Origin: Pontibacter ummariensis | GTDB lineage: Bacteria > Bacteroidota > Bacteroidia > Cytophagales > Hymenobacteraceae | Direction of reading: 5' to 3' | Assembly: GCF_900188175.1 (NCBI RefSeq) | Contig: NZ_FZOQ01000004.1 | Location: forward strand, 62,001-126,000 | DNA length: 64,000 bases | In this document: positions 45,142 to 53,900 of the stretch, piece by piece | Layout: each line of letters opens with the position of its first letter | How positions within the stretch are numbered: position 1 is the first letter of the stretch | Position numbers and translations under genes: made by a program | The notes under the pieces: model-generated | Databases searched by the model: none | What the model was told of the DNA's origin: nothing | What the model saw: the letters and a program-made list of their open reading frames with translations, nothing else

Positions 45142-45885
45142 CTATTCTGTCACGTTAATGCTGCCCAGCGCCCCTGTAACGTTCAGGGTGATGGTATGCC
45201 TGGCTTTGCCCAGGGCATCGTTTTTATAGTAGCTGCCCGCATCCTTCAGGCCGGCCAGGTCTTGGCTCCCGAGGCCACTTGTTTTTAGCCGTACGCCTGT
45301 ATGCTGCGGAAGCTTCAGGTTTATTTCGCCAATGCCGCCGGCAATGTCCACTGTCAGGTCATGGTCCCAGTCGCCGCGCAGGTCCAGGTTCAGTTCCCCT
45401 ACACCAGCTTTTATGTCTGCCTGTCGTAGCTGGCTCTTGCTGAGGTTAATGTCTAAGGCCACCGCGCCTGCCTGCACATCCAGTTGCCGCACCTGGCTGT
45501 TGCTCAGGTCTAAACTCGACTCTCCTGCTCCCATCTCCAGGTAAAGGGCAGTGGGAATGTTCTTGCTGAGGTTCAGCGTCCACTTGTTATCGTTGTTGTC
45601 CTCTCCATCCGTTATATCCTTTTGAGTGAGCCGGAGGTCTGCCACGCCGTTGTTTTTATTCAGGTGCAGGCTTGGCTTCCAACTGGGCTGCCCGTACTGC
45701 ACCTGGGTGTCCAAGAAGTTGCTGCCCGTTGCCTTTACCTGCAAAACACCTGCGGGCACTTCTATGCGCACTGTTCCTTTGTTAATTCCGGTGGCAGGAA
45801 TGTTCTGTTTAAAGGTATGCCTTTGCTGGGCGAGCAGCACATGAGCCGTTAGCAGGAGGTAAAGGAGTAGCGATGTCTTTTTCAT
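45142..45885 (-). CDS. Secreted toastrack/DUF4097-like beta-repeat protein
   Basis: 247 residues from ATG 45885 (MKKTSLLLYLLLTAHVLLAQ), the form with a clean signal peptide; two upstream in-frame ATGs exist. The mature part has short repeated strands (LEMGAGESSLDLSNSQVRQ, LDVQAGAVALDINLSKSQLR, ADIKAGVGELNLDLRG, then DIAGGIGEINLKLP), the pattern of the toastrack/DUF4097 beta-solenoid. Such domains occur in cell-envelope stress proteins and beside ABC or PspC modules. It lies 43 bases before the permease-gene stop side of the operon and precedes M61. Role inferred: periplasmic partner or sensor of the exporter. Confidence 0.75.
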   Translation of the reverse strand: MKKTSLLLYLLLTAHVLLAQQRHTFKQNIPATGINKGTVRIEVPAGVLQVKATGSNFLDTQVQYGQPSWKPSLHLNKNNGVADLRLTQKDITDGEDNNDNKWTLNLSKNIPTALYLEMGAGESSLDLSNSQVRQLDVQAGAVALDINLSKSQLRQADIKAGVGELNLDLRGDWDHDLTVDIAGGIGEINLKLPQHTGVRLKTSGLGSQDLAGLKDAGSYYKNDALGKARHTITLNVTGALGSINVTE

Positions 45886-45987
45886 TGTTGTTGTGTTCAT
45901 GGTTGAGCCATTTTTTTGTGCGCAGGTTCTGTGAGCCCGCTGCATGTTGTACTTGTTTTTCTCTTAGCCCCGCCTCGCTTTTTCTTA

Positions 45988-48396
45988 CTAGGTTCTGAGT
46001 GCCTTAACGGGGTCCAGCAGGGCAGCCTTTACGGCTTGCAGGCTTACTGTTAACAAGGCGATAGCAAGGGCTGCAAAGCCAGCTATGGCAAAGATCCACC
46101 AGCTTAGGTCCACCCGGTAGGCAAAGTCCTGCAGCCATTGGCGCATACCGTACCAGGCAATCGGGCTTGCCAGTGCAATGGCAAGCAGTACCAGCAGGGC
46201 AAAGTCTTTGGAGAGCAGCAGCACAATGTCAGAGACGGAACTGCCCAAAACTTTGCGGATGCCGATCTCTTTCGTGCGTTGCTCGGCGGTAAAAGAGGCC
46301 AGGCCAAACAGACCCAGGCAGGCGATCAGGATGGTGAGGCCGGCAAAGTAGCCGAACACGGTCAGCATCTTCTCTTCTGCACGGTACTGTTTGTCAAAGA
46401 ACTCATCCATAAAGAAGTACTCCATCGGGTGTTCCGGATCGAATGTGCGCCACTGCTCCTGTATAAACTGGATGGTGGCCGCCTGGTCTTCCGGGGCGAG
46501 CCGCGCCAACAGGTAACCGGCCGACTGAGGAACTAAAAAGATAGCAAGCGGTTGCACCTCGCTATGGAGCGAGGTAATGTGGAAGTCTTTTACCACGCCT
46601 ATTACCCTGGCGCTGTTGTCTGCTATTTCCTCGTTGCCGGTGATAACCTTTTTTCCAAGCGGGTCGGCCCAGCCAAGCCATTTAGCCGCTGCTTCGTTTA
46701 TAATAATGCCGCTCCTCTCGTCGGTTTTAATGTTCGGGGAGAAGTTACGGCCAGCCTGCATCTGGATGCCCAGCACGGGGATGAAATCATGATCCACGGC
46801 AATCGCGTCCATGGTTTTTTCCACCATTTCCCCGTCCTGTTCCATCAGCATCAGCGTGCGGCTCAGGCCTTCGGCGGGTATGCTCAAGGTATTCGAGGTT
46901 TGCAACACCTTTGGGTGCTGCTCCAGCTTTTGTTTGATCAGGGGCAGGTGCTGTACCAGGGTAGAGTCTCCGCTAGGGATGTCAATCACCATCACCTGCT
47001 CCTTTTTGAAGCCCAAATCAGAATTCTTCAGGAAGTGCATTTGCATGAACACTACGATCGTGCCGATGATCATGATAAGGGAGATGCTGAACTGCAGCAC
47101 GACCAGCGCTCTGCGCAGCGTGGCGCTGCCACCTTTGGGGTGCTTGTCTGATTTCAGCACGTCGGCTGGTTTAAAGCCTGAGAGGAAGAAGGCCGGATAA
47201 CTGCCTGCCACTATGCCCACGAAAAGCACGATGGCCAGCACTACAGACAGGAACTCCCAATGCATGAAAAAGTCGGACGTGAAGTTCTTATCGGTAAGCG
47301 TGTTAAAGTTCGGTATAAAAATCTGCACCAATGCCAGCGCCAACAGCACAGCTATCAGCGTTAGCAGCACAGACTCGCCTATAAACTGCCAGATGATCTG
47401 GCTACGATCAGCCCCTACCACTTTGCGCAGTCCTACTTCCTTGGCTCGTTTGGCAGAGCGTGCCGTAGCCAGGTTCATGTAATTGATGCAGGCAATAAGC
47501 AGCAGGAACACTGCTACTGCCCCGAAAATGTATACATAAGAGATGTTACCTTTCGGGCTGAGACCGTCCCCGCCGTAGCGTGTATCAAAATGGATGCTTT
47601 TCAGGGGCTGCGCGATGTACTTGACGTGTGCGCTCAAGCGGTTCTCTTTGATCCATGGGTTTACGTGAGCCTCCGTGAGTACGTCCAGTTGCTTCTGAAA
47701 GTCCGGGATGTGTTGCGGGTCCGGTAGCAGGGCATAGGTATAGCGGTTTAGGTTAAACCACTGATTGTTCCGGACGTCTTCTGGCGTTTGAGAATCAACG
47801 GTAAGGCGCGAAAGTAGCCCCGAGGCCGCAATATGGGAGTGTCCCTGGTCACGGTAGACCCCGGTCACGGTATAAGAATCCTTGCTGAAGCGCAGTACTT
47901 GCCCCATGGCCTGTGCGGCGCCTCCGAAGTACTTTTGGGCCAGCTCTTCTGTTAGCACAATAGCGTTGGGGGTGCTCAGAGCCGTAGCCGGGTTGCCGGC
48001 TACAAACGCATAGTCAAACACCCTGAAAAAGGCACTGTCAGCAAAAAGCAGCTTATCTTCTGTAAAGCTTTGGTCTTGGTACCATACCGTCTGCTTGCCA
48101 GCCTGAAAGAACTGGGTTACGCTTTCAACACCGGAGAACTCGCGCACGGCATCATACAAAGGGGGAGGGGTAACAGAAAAGGCATCCTGATGTCCTTCAA
48201 AAATCACCTCGCCGGCAACACGCACGATCCGGTCAGCCTTGCTAAAGTGGTTCTCATAGCTCAACTCATCCTTTACATACAGAAAGATCAGGATGCAGGA
48301 GGCTACCCCAATGGCAAGCCCTACGATGTTGATCGTGGAATACACCTTGTTCCGCAAAAGATTGCGGAAGGCGATTTTAAAGTAGTTCCGCAGCAT
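45988..48396 (-). CDS. ABC transporter permease, MacB/FtsX type
   Basis: 802 residues, the double-length FtsX form typical of Bacteroidota. An N-terminal helix (INIVGLAIGVASCILIFLYV) is followed by a large MacB-type periplasmic domain, FtsX helices around residues 283-400 (AVFLLLIACINYMNLATARS), a second periplasmic domain and C-terminal FtsX helices (FGYFAGLTILIACLGLFGLA). It is a mechanotransmission-type permease rather than a classical channel. Its start overlaps the ATPase gene by 20 bases. Substrate unknown; candidates are peptides, toxins or lipids. Confidence 0.92.
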   Translation of the reverse strand: MLRNYFKIAFRNLLRNKVYSTINIVGLAIGVASCILIFLYVKDELSYENHFSKADRIVRVAGEVIFEGHQDAFSVTPPPLYDAVREFSGVESVTQFFQAGKQTVWYQDQSFTEDKLLFADSAFFRVFDYAFVAGNPATALSTPNAIVLTEELAQKYFGGAAQAMGQVLRFSKDSYTVTGVYRDQGHSHIAASGLLSRLTVDSQTPEDVRNNQWFNLNRYTYALLPDPQHIPDFQKQLDVLTEAHVNPWIKENRLSAHVKYIAQPLKSIHFDTRYGGDGLSPKGNISYVYIFGAVAVFLLLIACINYMNLATARSAKRAKEVGLRKVVGADRSQIIWQFIGESVLLTLIAVLLALALVQIFIPNFNTLTDKNFTSDFFMHWEFLSVVLAIVLFVGIVAGSYPAFFLSGFKPADVLKSDKHPKGGSATLRRALVVLQFSISLIMIIGTIVVFMQMHFLKNSDLGFKKEQVMVIDIPSGDSTLVQHLPLIKQKLEQHPKVLQTSNTLSIPAEGLSRTLMLMEQDGEMVEKTMDAIAVDHDFIPVLGIQMQAGRNFSPNIKTDERSGIIINEAAAKWLGWADPLGKKVITGNEEIADNSARVIGVVKDFHITSLHSEVQPLAIFLVPQSAGYLLARLAPEDQAATIQFIQEQWRTFDPEHPMEYFFMDEFFDKQYRAEEKMLTVFGYFAGLTILIACLGLFGLASFTAEQRTKEIGIRKVLGSSVSDIVLLLSKDFALLVLLAIALASPIAWYGMRQWLQDFAYRVDLSWWIFAIAGFAALAIALLTVSLQAVKAALLDPVKALRT

Positions 48397-49096
48397 GGCG
48401 CTTCACGTTCAGGTTCTCTGTCACGATCTGACCGTCGAACAGGTTCACGATACGGTGCGCGTATTCAGCATCAGAAGGGGAGTGTGTTACCATCACAACG
48501 GTCGTGCCGCTTTCATTCAGCTCTGCCAGCATGGCCATCACCTCACGGCCGTGCACTGAGTCGAGGTTACCGGTCGGTTCGTCGGCCAGGATCAGGGCGG
48601 GGTTAGACACCGTGGCACGGGCAATGGCCACGCGCTGCTGCTGACCACCGGACAGCTGCTGTGGGAAGTGGTTGCGACGGTGGGCAATGCCCATACGCTC
48701 CATGGCCTCCTGCACTCTTTTGTTTGTCTCTGCCTTGGACACACCCAGGTAAGCCAGCGGAAGGGCGATGTTCTCTTCCACGGTCAGTTCGTCGATCAGG
48801 TTAAAGCTCTGGAACACGAAGCCCAGGTTATGCTTGCGCAGCTTGGCACGCTGGCGCTCTGTGGCATTGCTGATGTCCTGTCCCAGGAATTTAAAAACCC
48901 CGGAAGAAGGGCTGTCCAGCATGCCCAGGATGTTCAATAGCGTAGACTTACCGCAGCCGGAAGGACCCATGATGGCCACAAACTCACCTCTTTTGATGCT
49001 TAAGTCAACACCTGCCAGGGCGGTAGTCTCCACTGTATCGGTGATGTATTTCTTTTGCAGGTTCTGTGTTTCGATTACTAGTTCTTCCTTGTTCAT
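48377..49096 (-). CDS. ABC transporter ATP-binding protein, LolD/MacB type
   Basis: 239 residues. Walker A MGPSGCGKSTLLN near residue 40, Q-loop FVFQSFNLIDELTV, signature LSGGQQQRVAIARA, Walker B ALILADEPTGNLDS and switch VTHSPSD are intact and typical of the FtsE/LolD/MacB subfamily. It powers the FtsX-type permease whose gene overlaps its end by 20 bases. Position between adaptor and permease completes a MacAB-TolC-like machine. Confidence 0.95.
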   Translation of the reverse strand: MNKEELVIETQNLQKKYITDTVETTALAGVDLSIKRGEFVAIMGPSGCGKSTLLNILGMLDSPSSGVFKFLGQDISNATERQRAKLRKHNLGFVFQSFNLIDELTVEENIALPLAYLGVSKAETNKRVQEAMERMGIAHRRNHFPQQLSGGQQQRVAIARATVSNPALILADEPTGNLDSVHGREVMAMLAELNESGTTVVMVTHSPSDAEYAHRIVNLFDGQIVTENLNVKRHAAELL

Positions 49097-49231
49097 GATC
49101 CGTGTCTTTAGAGGTTGTCTTTTTTGAATAGTTCTATTTTGTACTTAAGGCAGTTTATTTATTCGCAGGCTGAGAGATGTGGCGATGTGCATGTTATAAG
49201 CCTGACTATCAACCCCCACCTCGTCTGTCAT

Positions 49232-50482
49232 CTATTTAAGTTCAAGCCTGTCGATGTCCCCATAGCTGTCATATGAGGAGAGGACTACTTTGTCGCCTGG
49301 CTGCAGGCCGTCCACCACTTCGTAGTAGTTCGGGTTCTGGCGGCCGAGTTTGATGCTGCGCTTTGTCGCGTACTCACCGGATTTGTCTACCACAAACACC
49401 CAGCTACCGCCTGTGCTCTGGTAAAAGCCCCCCCGTGGCAAGAGTACCGCCTGTGCCCCATCGTTCAGGTTTAGTTTGATCTGCAGTGTCTGACCGCGGC
49501 GAACTCCTTCCGGGGCTCCTTCCACAAACTCCATGTCTACCTGGAAGGTGTTGTTCTGCACTTCCGGGAACACTTTTGTGATGCTCACTTTGTAAGTTTT
49601 CCCGTTGAAGTCGAAAGAACCGTGCAGGCCAGGATACACGCGGGAAATGTAGTGCTCGTCGATGTTGGCCTTTACCTTGTAGCCGTTCAGGTCATCAATC
49701 TGGCCGATGTTCTCACCCGGTGCCTTCGATTCACCCACCTCAGCCTTCAGGGTAGAGAGCTGTCCAGTAAAAGGGGCGACCACATACAGGTTGTTCAGGG
49801 TGTTGCGTGCCATGTTGATGTTGGCCTGCATTCTGCCGATAGACTCATCCAGCTGGATCAGGCGGTCGTTCATCAGTTTGGCGTCCTGCTTCACGGAGCG
49901 CTCTGCCAGGCTCTTGCGCTTGTTCAGGTACTCAAACTCGTCCTTAGAGGCTTCGTACTCTTCTTGCGGGATTACCTTCTCGGCTATCAGCATTTTGTTG
50001 CGCTCGTACTTCCGCTTTGCCAGAGCCAGGTTGTATTCTATCTCTGCCAGGTCGTTTTCTTTGCGGATCAGGTCCTGTTTCATGGTGATCTCCGAGTTCT
50101 GGCGCTCGTTCATCAGGTCATAGAGCTGTGTCTCGCGTGTCATAAAGTCGATCTGCAGGGTGGTGTTCGAAAGCTTCAGGATCGTGTCCCCTTTCTCTAC
50201 CATCCGACCGTCGTCCGTATAAATCTTCTCTACCCGGCCGCCTTCTGTAATATCGAGGTAAAATGTCTTCAGGGGCTCCACTGTGCCGTCAATGGCGATG
50301 AACTCCTGAAACATGCCCTCCTGCACGTTGCCCAGCGTCACGCGCTCGCTGTCCACGTTCAGTTTGGAGGTATGCTCGGCAAAAAGCAGGTTGTAGATAA
50401 GCAGTACCAAAAGAGCGGCGGCTCCGGCAATGATAGCTACTTTCTTCGGCGTGTTTTTCTTCTTTTCAATTACTCGGTCCAT
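49232..50482 (-). CDS. HlyD/MacA-type periplasmic adaptor
   Basis: 416 residues. One N-terminal membrane anchor (VAIIAGAAALLVLLIYNLLF), then the lipoyl/barrel-sandwich region (ITEGGRVEKIYTDDGRMVEK), a long coiled-coil hairpin (residues about 125-225) and beta-barrel and membrane-proximal domains. It links the inner-membrane permease to TolC. It is the first gene of the operon and the only one preceded by the intergenic region shared with the divergent two-component system, so regulation of the whole operon probably acts here (see sigma54-like element). Confidence 0.92.
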   Translation of the reverse strand: MDRVIEKKKNTPKKVAIIAGAAALLVLLIYNLLFAEHTSKLNVDSERVTLGNVQEGMFQEFIAIDGTVEPLKTFYLDITEGGRVEKIYTDDGRMVEKGDTILKLSNTTLQIDFMTRETQLYDLMNERQNSEITMKQDLIRKENDLAEIEYNLALAKRKYERNKMLIAEKVIPQEEYEASKDEFEYLNKRKSLAERSVKQDAKLMNDRLIQLDESIGRMQANINMARNTLNNLYVVAPFTGQLSTLKAEVGESKAPGENIGQIDDLNGYKVKANIDEHYISRVYPGLHGSFDFNGKTYKVSITKVFPEVQNNTFQVDMEFVEGAPEGVRRGQTLQIKLNLNDGAQAVLLPRGGFYQSTGGSWVFVVDKSGEYATKRSIKLGRQNPNYYEVVDGLQPGDKVVLSSYDSYGDIDRLELK

Positions 50483-50533
50483 TTTCTTGCGTGTCGTAGT
50501 GGCGATCTTTTTTCACAGTTTCTGTAATCAGTT

Positions 50534-50550
50534 TGCCAATAAGTATGCCA
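50534..50550 (-). promoter_or_regulatory. Sigma54-like promoter element of the efflux operon
   Basis: Minus strand TGGCATACTTATTGGCA resembles TGGCACG-N4-TTGC with the GG at -24 correct and TTGG in place of TTGC at -12 (one mismatch at a conserved C, or one extra spacer base). The implied start is near 50523, about 40 bases before the adaptor ATG. Confidence 0.45.
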
Positions 50551-50625
50551 TTAATGATAAGTGATTGTTTTATAGGTATTTATAAAGGTTCGTTCATTTA
50601 TGGAAGGGCCAGAGTGTACGGAACC

Positions 50626-50658
50626 GGACACTTTAGTGTCTGCTAGCGAACAGTGTCC
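50626..50658. promoter_or_regulatory. Palindromic candidate binding site of the NtrC-type regulator
   Basis: GACACTTTAGTGTC (50627-50640) is a perfect palindrome around TT. A third half-site AGTGTCC (50652-50658) is an inverse repeat of GGACACT (50626-50632). It lies about 100-135 bases upstream of the predicted sigma54 start, the usual distance for an upstream activating sequence. Confidence 0.55.
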
Positions 50659-50786
50659 GCCTTTAACAAGATTAGGTACACAGGGCCAGTTGGTGCCCTA
50701 ACCGGTGCTTCCGGAACAGAAATACTATTTTGCTCAAAAAAAACGTACTTTTATCTACAAATCTACTGATCACGTGCCACTGAAAA

Positions 50787-52172
50787 ATGAGTAAAGCTCC
50801 TTGTAAAATATTGATCGTTGACGACGAAGAGGACATTTTGCTAGCCGGAAGGCTGCTGCTCAAGCAGCATTTTGCGACTGTCTTAACCTCATCGGACCCG
50901 TACCGGATACCGGCCCTGCTGGCGGAGCATGCCTTTGATGTGGTGCTGCTGGACATGAATTTCAGTACAGGCGCCACCTCCAGCAAAGAGGGCTTACACT
51001 GGCTGAAGCAGATATTACAACTGTCCACAGGCACACGTGTTATCCTCATGACGGCCTATGGCGATATAGAACTGGCCGTACGGGCACTGAAAGAAGGGGC
51101 GACAGACTTTGTGCTGAAGCCATGGCAAAATGAAAAGCTGGTGGCTATCCTTAAAACCGCCTGCCAGAAGAAAGGGGAAGAGGTGTCCGGCAATGGCGGG
51201 GCCGCTGCGCAAAACAACAGGACAGCCTTCCATTATGATGGCTTTATCGGGGTATCAGCGGCCATGCAGCGGGTGTATCAGACCATAGACAAAGTGGCCG
51301 GGACTGATGCCAACGTATTGATTTTAGGGGAGAATGGCACTGGCAAGGAAGTGGCTGCCCGTGCCTTACACCAGCGGTCGAAGCGGAACGGGAAAGCTTT
51401 TGAGAAAGTGGACCTGGGAGCGGTAAGCGAGACGCTTTTTGAGAGCGAGTTGTTTGGCCACGCCAGGGGAGCCTTCACCGATGCCAAGGAGGACAGGGCC
51501 GGGCGCTTTGAGGCAGCGTCGGGCGGGACTCTCTTCCTGGATGAGATCGGCAATCTTTCGCTGGGCCTGCAGGCAAAACTGCTGACAGCCCTGCAAAGCC
51601 GGCAGATCATTCGCCTGGGAACGAACAAGCCCCGCCCCATTGATATTCGCCTGATCTGTGCCACTAACATGCCTTTATATGAGATGGTACGGGAGGGTAC
51701 CTTCCGGCAAGACTTGCTTTACCGCATCAATACCGTGGAGATACACCTGCCCCCGCTGCGCGAGCGGCGGGAGGACGTGAAACTGCTGGCAGAGCACTTC
51801 CTGAACGTGTATAGCCAAAAGTACGAGCGGCCGGCCCTCCAGATAGGCCAGAATACCTTGCGCCGGCTAAGCACATACCACTGGCCAGGCAACATCCGGG
51901 AACTGGACCACGCCATAGAGCGAGCCGTGATTCTTTGCGATGGCAACGAGTTGCAGGCAGACGACTTTTACTTTGCCCCAGGGGAGCCCGGGGCAGAGCA
52001 GAAGCAGGCGCCGCTCAACATGGAAGAGAATGATTATACCCTGGAGGCCTTGGAGAAACTGATGGTGCAGAAAGCCCTGGTGAAGCACGCCGGCAATATT
52101 ACGCATGCGGCCAAGGAACTAGGCATTACCCGCACCGCCCTGTACCGAAGAATAGAGAAGCATGGTCTTTAA
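50787..52172 (+). CDS. Sigma54-dependent NtrC-family response regulator
   Basis: 461 residues. Receiver domain 1-120 (LIVDDEEDIL, phospho-Asp in VVLLDMNF near 53, Lys in FVLKPW near 109). AAA+ domain near 150-385 with Walker A GENGTGKEVAA, the sigma54-contact loop as GAFTDA instead of GAFTGA, Walker B GGTLFLDEIGN, and arginine fingers in FRQDLLYRIN. Fis-type helix-turn-helix at the C-terminus (ITHAAKELGITRTALYRRIE). It overlaps the kinase gene by 11 bases and is divergent from the efflux operon, so it most likely activates that operon. Confidence 0.94.
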   Translation: MSKAPCKILIVDDEEDILLAGRLLLKQHFATVLTSSDPYRIPALLAEHAFDVVLLDMNFSTGATSSKEGLHWLKQILQLSTGTRVILMTAYGDIELAVRALKEGATDFVLKPWQNEKLVAILKTACQKKGEEVSGNGGAAAQNNRTAFHYDGFIGVSAAMQRVYQTIDKVAGTDANVLILGENGTGKEVAARALHQRSKRNGKAFEKVDLGAVSETLFESELFGHARGAFTDAKEDRAGRFEAASGGTLFLDEIGNLSLGLQAKLLTALQSRQIIRLGTNKPRPIDIRLICATNMPLYEMVREGTFRQDLLYRINTVEIHLPPLRERREDVKLLAEHFLNVYSQKYERPALQIGQNTLRRLSTYHWPGNIRELDHAIERAVILCDGNELQADDFYFAPGEPGAEQKQAPLNMEENDYTLEALEKLMVQKALVKHAGNITHAAKELGITRTALYRRIEKHGL

Positions 52173-53544
52173 TGGTTTCAGGCTGAACCTGCTCCTACGC
52201 CTTCTGCTGTTGGTTGTCGGGATCTTTGTGTTTTTGCTGGTTATCTACCGCACCGATTGGTACATCGCCGCTTTCTGCCTCTTGCTGTTGGTGTTGGCGC
52301 AGGTCTATGGTCTCATCCATTTCGTAGAACGCACCAACCGGGACATCACCAGCTTTTTGGAGGCGATTCGCCACTCTGATTTTACCCAGCGCTTTGCCAC
52401 CGAGGGTGCTAACAGCTCCTACCATGCCCTGTATCAGAGCTTTAATGCAGTATCTGATGCCTTTCGGGAAATAAAGGCGGAGAAGGAAGTGCATTACCGA
52501 TACTTACTGGCCATTGTGGAGCAGGTAGGCGTTGGTCTTCTTAGTTTCGATGAGAAAGGAGAGGTGCAGCTGATAAACCAGGTCGCAAAGGAGCTCTTGC
52601 ATGTGCCGTACCTGGGGCATATCCAGGCACTGGAAAACCGTAGCCCGGACCTGCTCCGGGCACTGCGGGATACAGGCCATGGCGAGAAGTCCCTGGTAGC
52701 GCTGCAGGCTGGGCAGGAGCAGCAGTTCCTGACCCTGCATGCGACGGAACTGGCGATGCAGGGCAAGAAGGTACGGATCGTGACACTGGTGAATATACAG
52801 CAGGAGTTGGAGGAGCAGGAGCTGCAGACGTGGCAAAAGGTGATCCGGGTACTGACCCATGAGATCATGAACTCCATCACTCCGGTAATCTCCCTGACCT
52901 CGACAGTAGCTAATTTGCTGGAGCAGGAAGTGATTTTAAAGCAGGCGGCAGGTGCCCCTATCGATGAAGAAACCCTGGAGGACATGCAGGCAGGGCTGCA
53001 GACCATCGAGAAGCGCAGTGCGGGTATGCTTCATTTTGTGCAGAACTATCGCCGCCTTATGCGCCTGCCGGGCTCAGAGCTACGCCCGGTAAAGGTGCGT
53101 GACCTGCTCCGCAATGTACATACCCTGCTGCAGGCAGAGGCAGAAGCCCTGCGGGTAGCTTTAAGGGTTTACCTGCCGGAGGGGGAAATGGAAGTGCTGG
53201 CAGATGCCGAGCAGTTGGAGCAGGTGCTGATAAACTTAGTTAAAAATGGAGTGGAAGCCTGCCAGGGAGTAGCGCAACCACGTGTGGAAGTTACGGCTCA
53301 CGCGGCGGAGCAGGAGAAAGGGAAAGTGCGTATAGATGTAAGAGATAACGGACCGGGTATTGAGGAAGAGGTGCAGGACAAGATGTTTATTCCCTTCTAC
53401 ACAAATAAAAAGCAAGGTTCCGGTATTGGGCTTAGCCTTTCTAAACAGATCATGCGGCAACATGAAGGGAACATCTGGGTGAATACCCAACCGGGCGGCC
53501 CTACTGTGTTCAGTCTGCAGCTGAAGGCAGCCCCCAACGACTGA
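52162..53544 (+). CDS. Membrane sensor histidine kinase, partner of the sigma54 regulator
   Basis: 460 residues. Two N-terminal transmembrane helices (about 10-28 and 33-52) with almost no periplasmic loop, which suggests sensing in or at the membrane. A HAMP/PAS-like segment follows (VGLLSFDEKGEVQLINQVAK). The H-box is RVLTHEIMNSITPVISL with phospho-His near residue 233; ATPase motifs are NLVKNGVEACQ (N), DNGPGIEEEV (G1) and GSGIGLSLSKQIM (G2). NtrB/NtrY-like. Overlaps the regulator gene by 11 bases. Confidence 0.93.
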   Translation: MVFNGFRLNLLLRLLLLVVGIFVFLLVIYRTDWYIAAFCLLLLVLAQVYGLIHFVERTNRDITSFLEAIRHSDFTQRFATEGANSSYHALYQSFNAVSDAFREIKAEKEVHYRYLLAIVEQVGVGLLSFDEKGEVQLINQVAKELLHVPYLGHIQALENRSPDLLRALRDTGHGEKSLVALQAGQEQQFLTLHATELAMQGKKVRIVTLVNIQQELEEQELQTWQKVIRVLTHEIMNSITPVISLTSTVANLLEQEVILKQAAGAPIDEETLEDMQAGLQTIEKRSAGMLHFVQNYRRLMRLPGSELRPVKVRDLLRNVHTLLQAEAEALRVALRVYLPEGEMEVLADAEQLEQVLINLVKNGVEACQGVAQPRVEVTAHAAEQEKGKVRIDVRDNGPGIEEEVQDKMFIPFYTNKKQGSGIGLSLSKQIMRQHEGNIWVNTQPGGPTVFSLQLKAAPND

Positions 53545-53554
53545 TCTCCCCACT

Positions 53555-53576
53555 CAGAAAGCGATCAGCCTTTCTG
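53555..53576. terminator. Weak hairpin between kinase and thioredoxin genes
   Basis: CAGAAAG pairs with CTTTCTG (53555-53561 with 53570-53576), followed by TTGTTC on plus. Short stem; may serve the convergent genes. Confidence 0.4.
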
Positions 53577-53591
53577 TTGTTCAATGCCCGG

Positions 53592-53900
53592 TTAATGCAC
53601 GTACTGCTGTATAACCTGCGACAACTGGTGTGCCGGTACAGCCCCTGCCTGCCGCCATACCTGCTGCCCTTGATGGAAAAGAATAAAGGTGGGTACCCCC
53701 TGTACCCGGTACTGTGCCGCCGCCGCCTGGTTATTGTCAACGTTTATCTTGATCACCTTTAACTTCCCGTTATACTGGCTTGCGACCTGCTGCACGATAG
53801 GGTTCATGGTTTTACAGGGGCCGCACCAGTCGGCATAAAAGTCCACCAACACGGGCATGCCCGGACTGTTTATCAGTTCCTGAAATGATTTCTTTGCCAT
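53592..53900 (-). CDS. trxA: Thioredoxin
   Basis: 102 residues from ATG 53900 (MAKKSFQELIN); the longer open frame upstream does not match the family. Active site WCGPC at residues 25-29, conserved cis-proline in GVPTF and the expected LVDFYADWCGPC strand. Reduces protein disulfides in the cytoplasm. No signal peptide. It stands alone between the histidine kinase and the curli genes, with no link to either visible. Confidence 0.93.
   Translation of the reverse strand: MAKKSFQELINSPGMPVLVDFYADWCGPCKTMNPIVQQVASQYNGKLKVIKINVDNNQAAAAQYRVQGVPTFILFHQGQQVWRQAGAVPAHQLSQVIQQYVH

Larger units (their letters stand above)
50483..50786. other. Divergent regulatory region between adaptor and response regulator genes
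   Basis: 304 bases holding a sigma54-like promoter for the adaptor operon (50534-50550, minus) and a palindromic candidate activator site (50626-50658), 75 bases further upstream. The promoter of the plus-strand regulator genes was not identified. Confidence 0.6.

Noticed and set aside
46552..47151. 199-codon plus-strand ORF inside the FtsX permease
   Set aside because: Antisense to a clear FtsX permease; His/Val/Leu-rich translation typical of a shadow frame, no family.
49622..50527. 301-codon plus-strand ORF opposite the adaptor gene
   Set aside because: Antisense to a clear HlyD-type gene and rich in shadow-type His/Val/Leu patterns.
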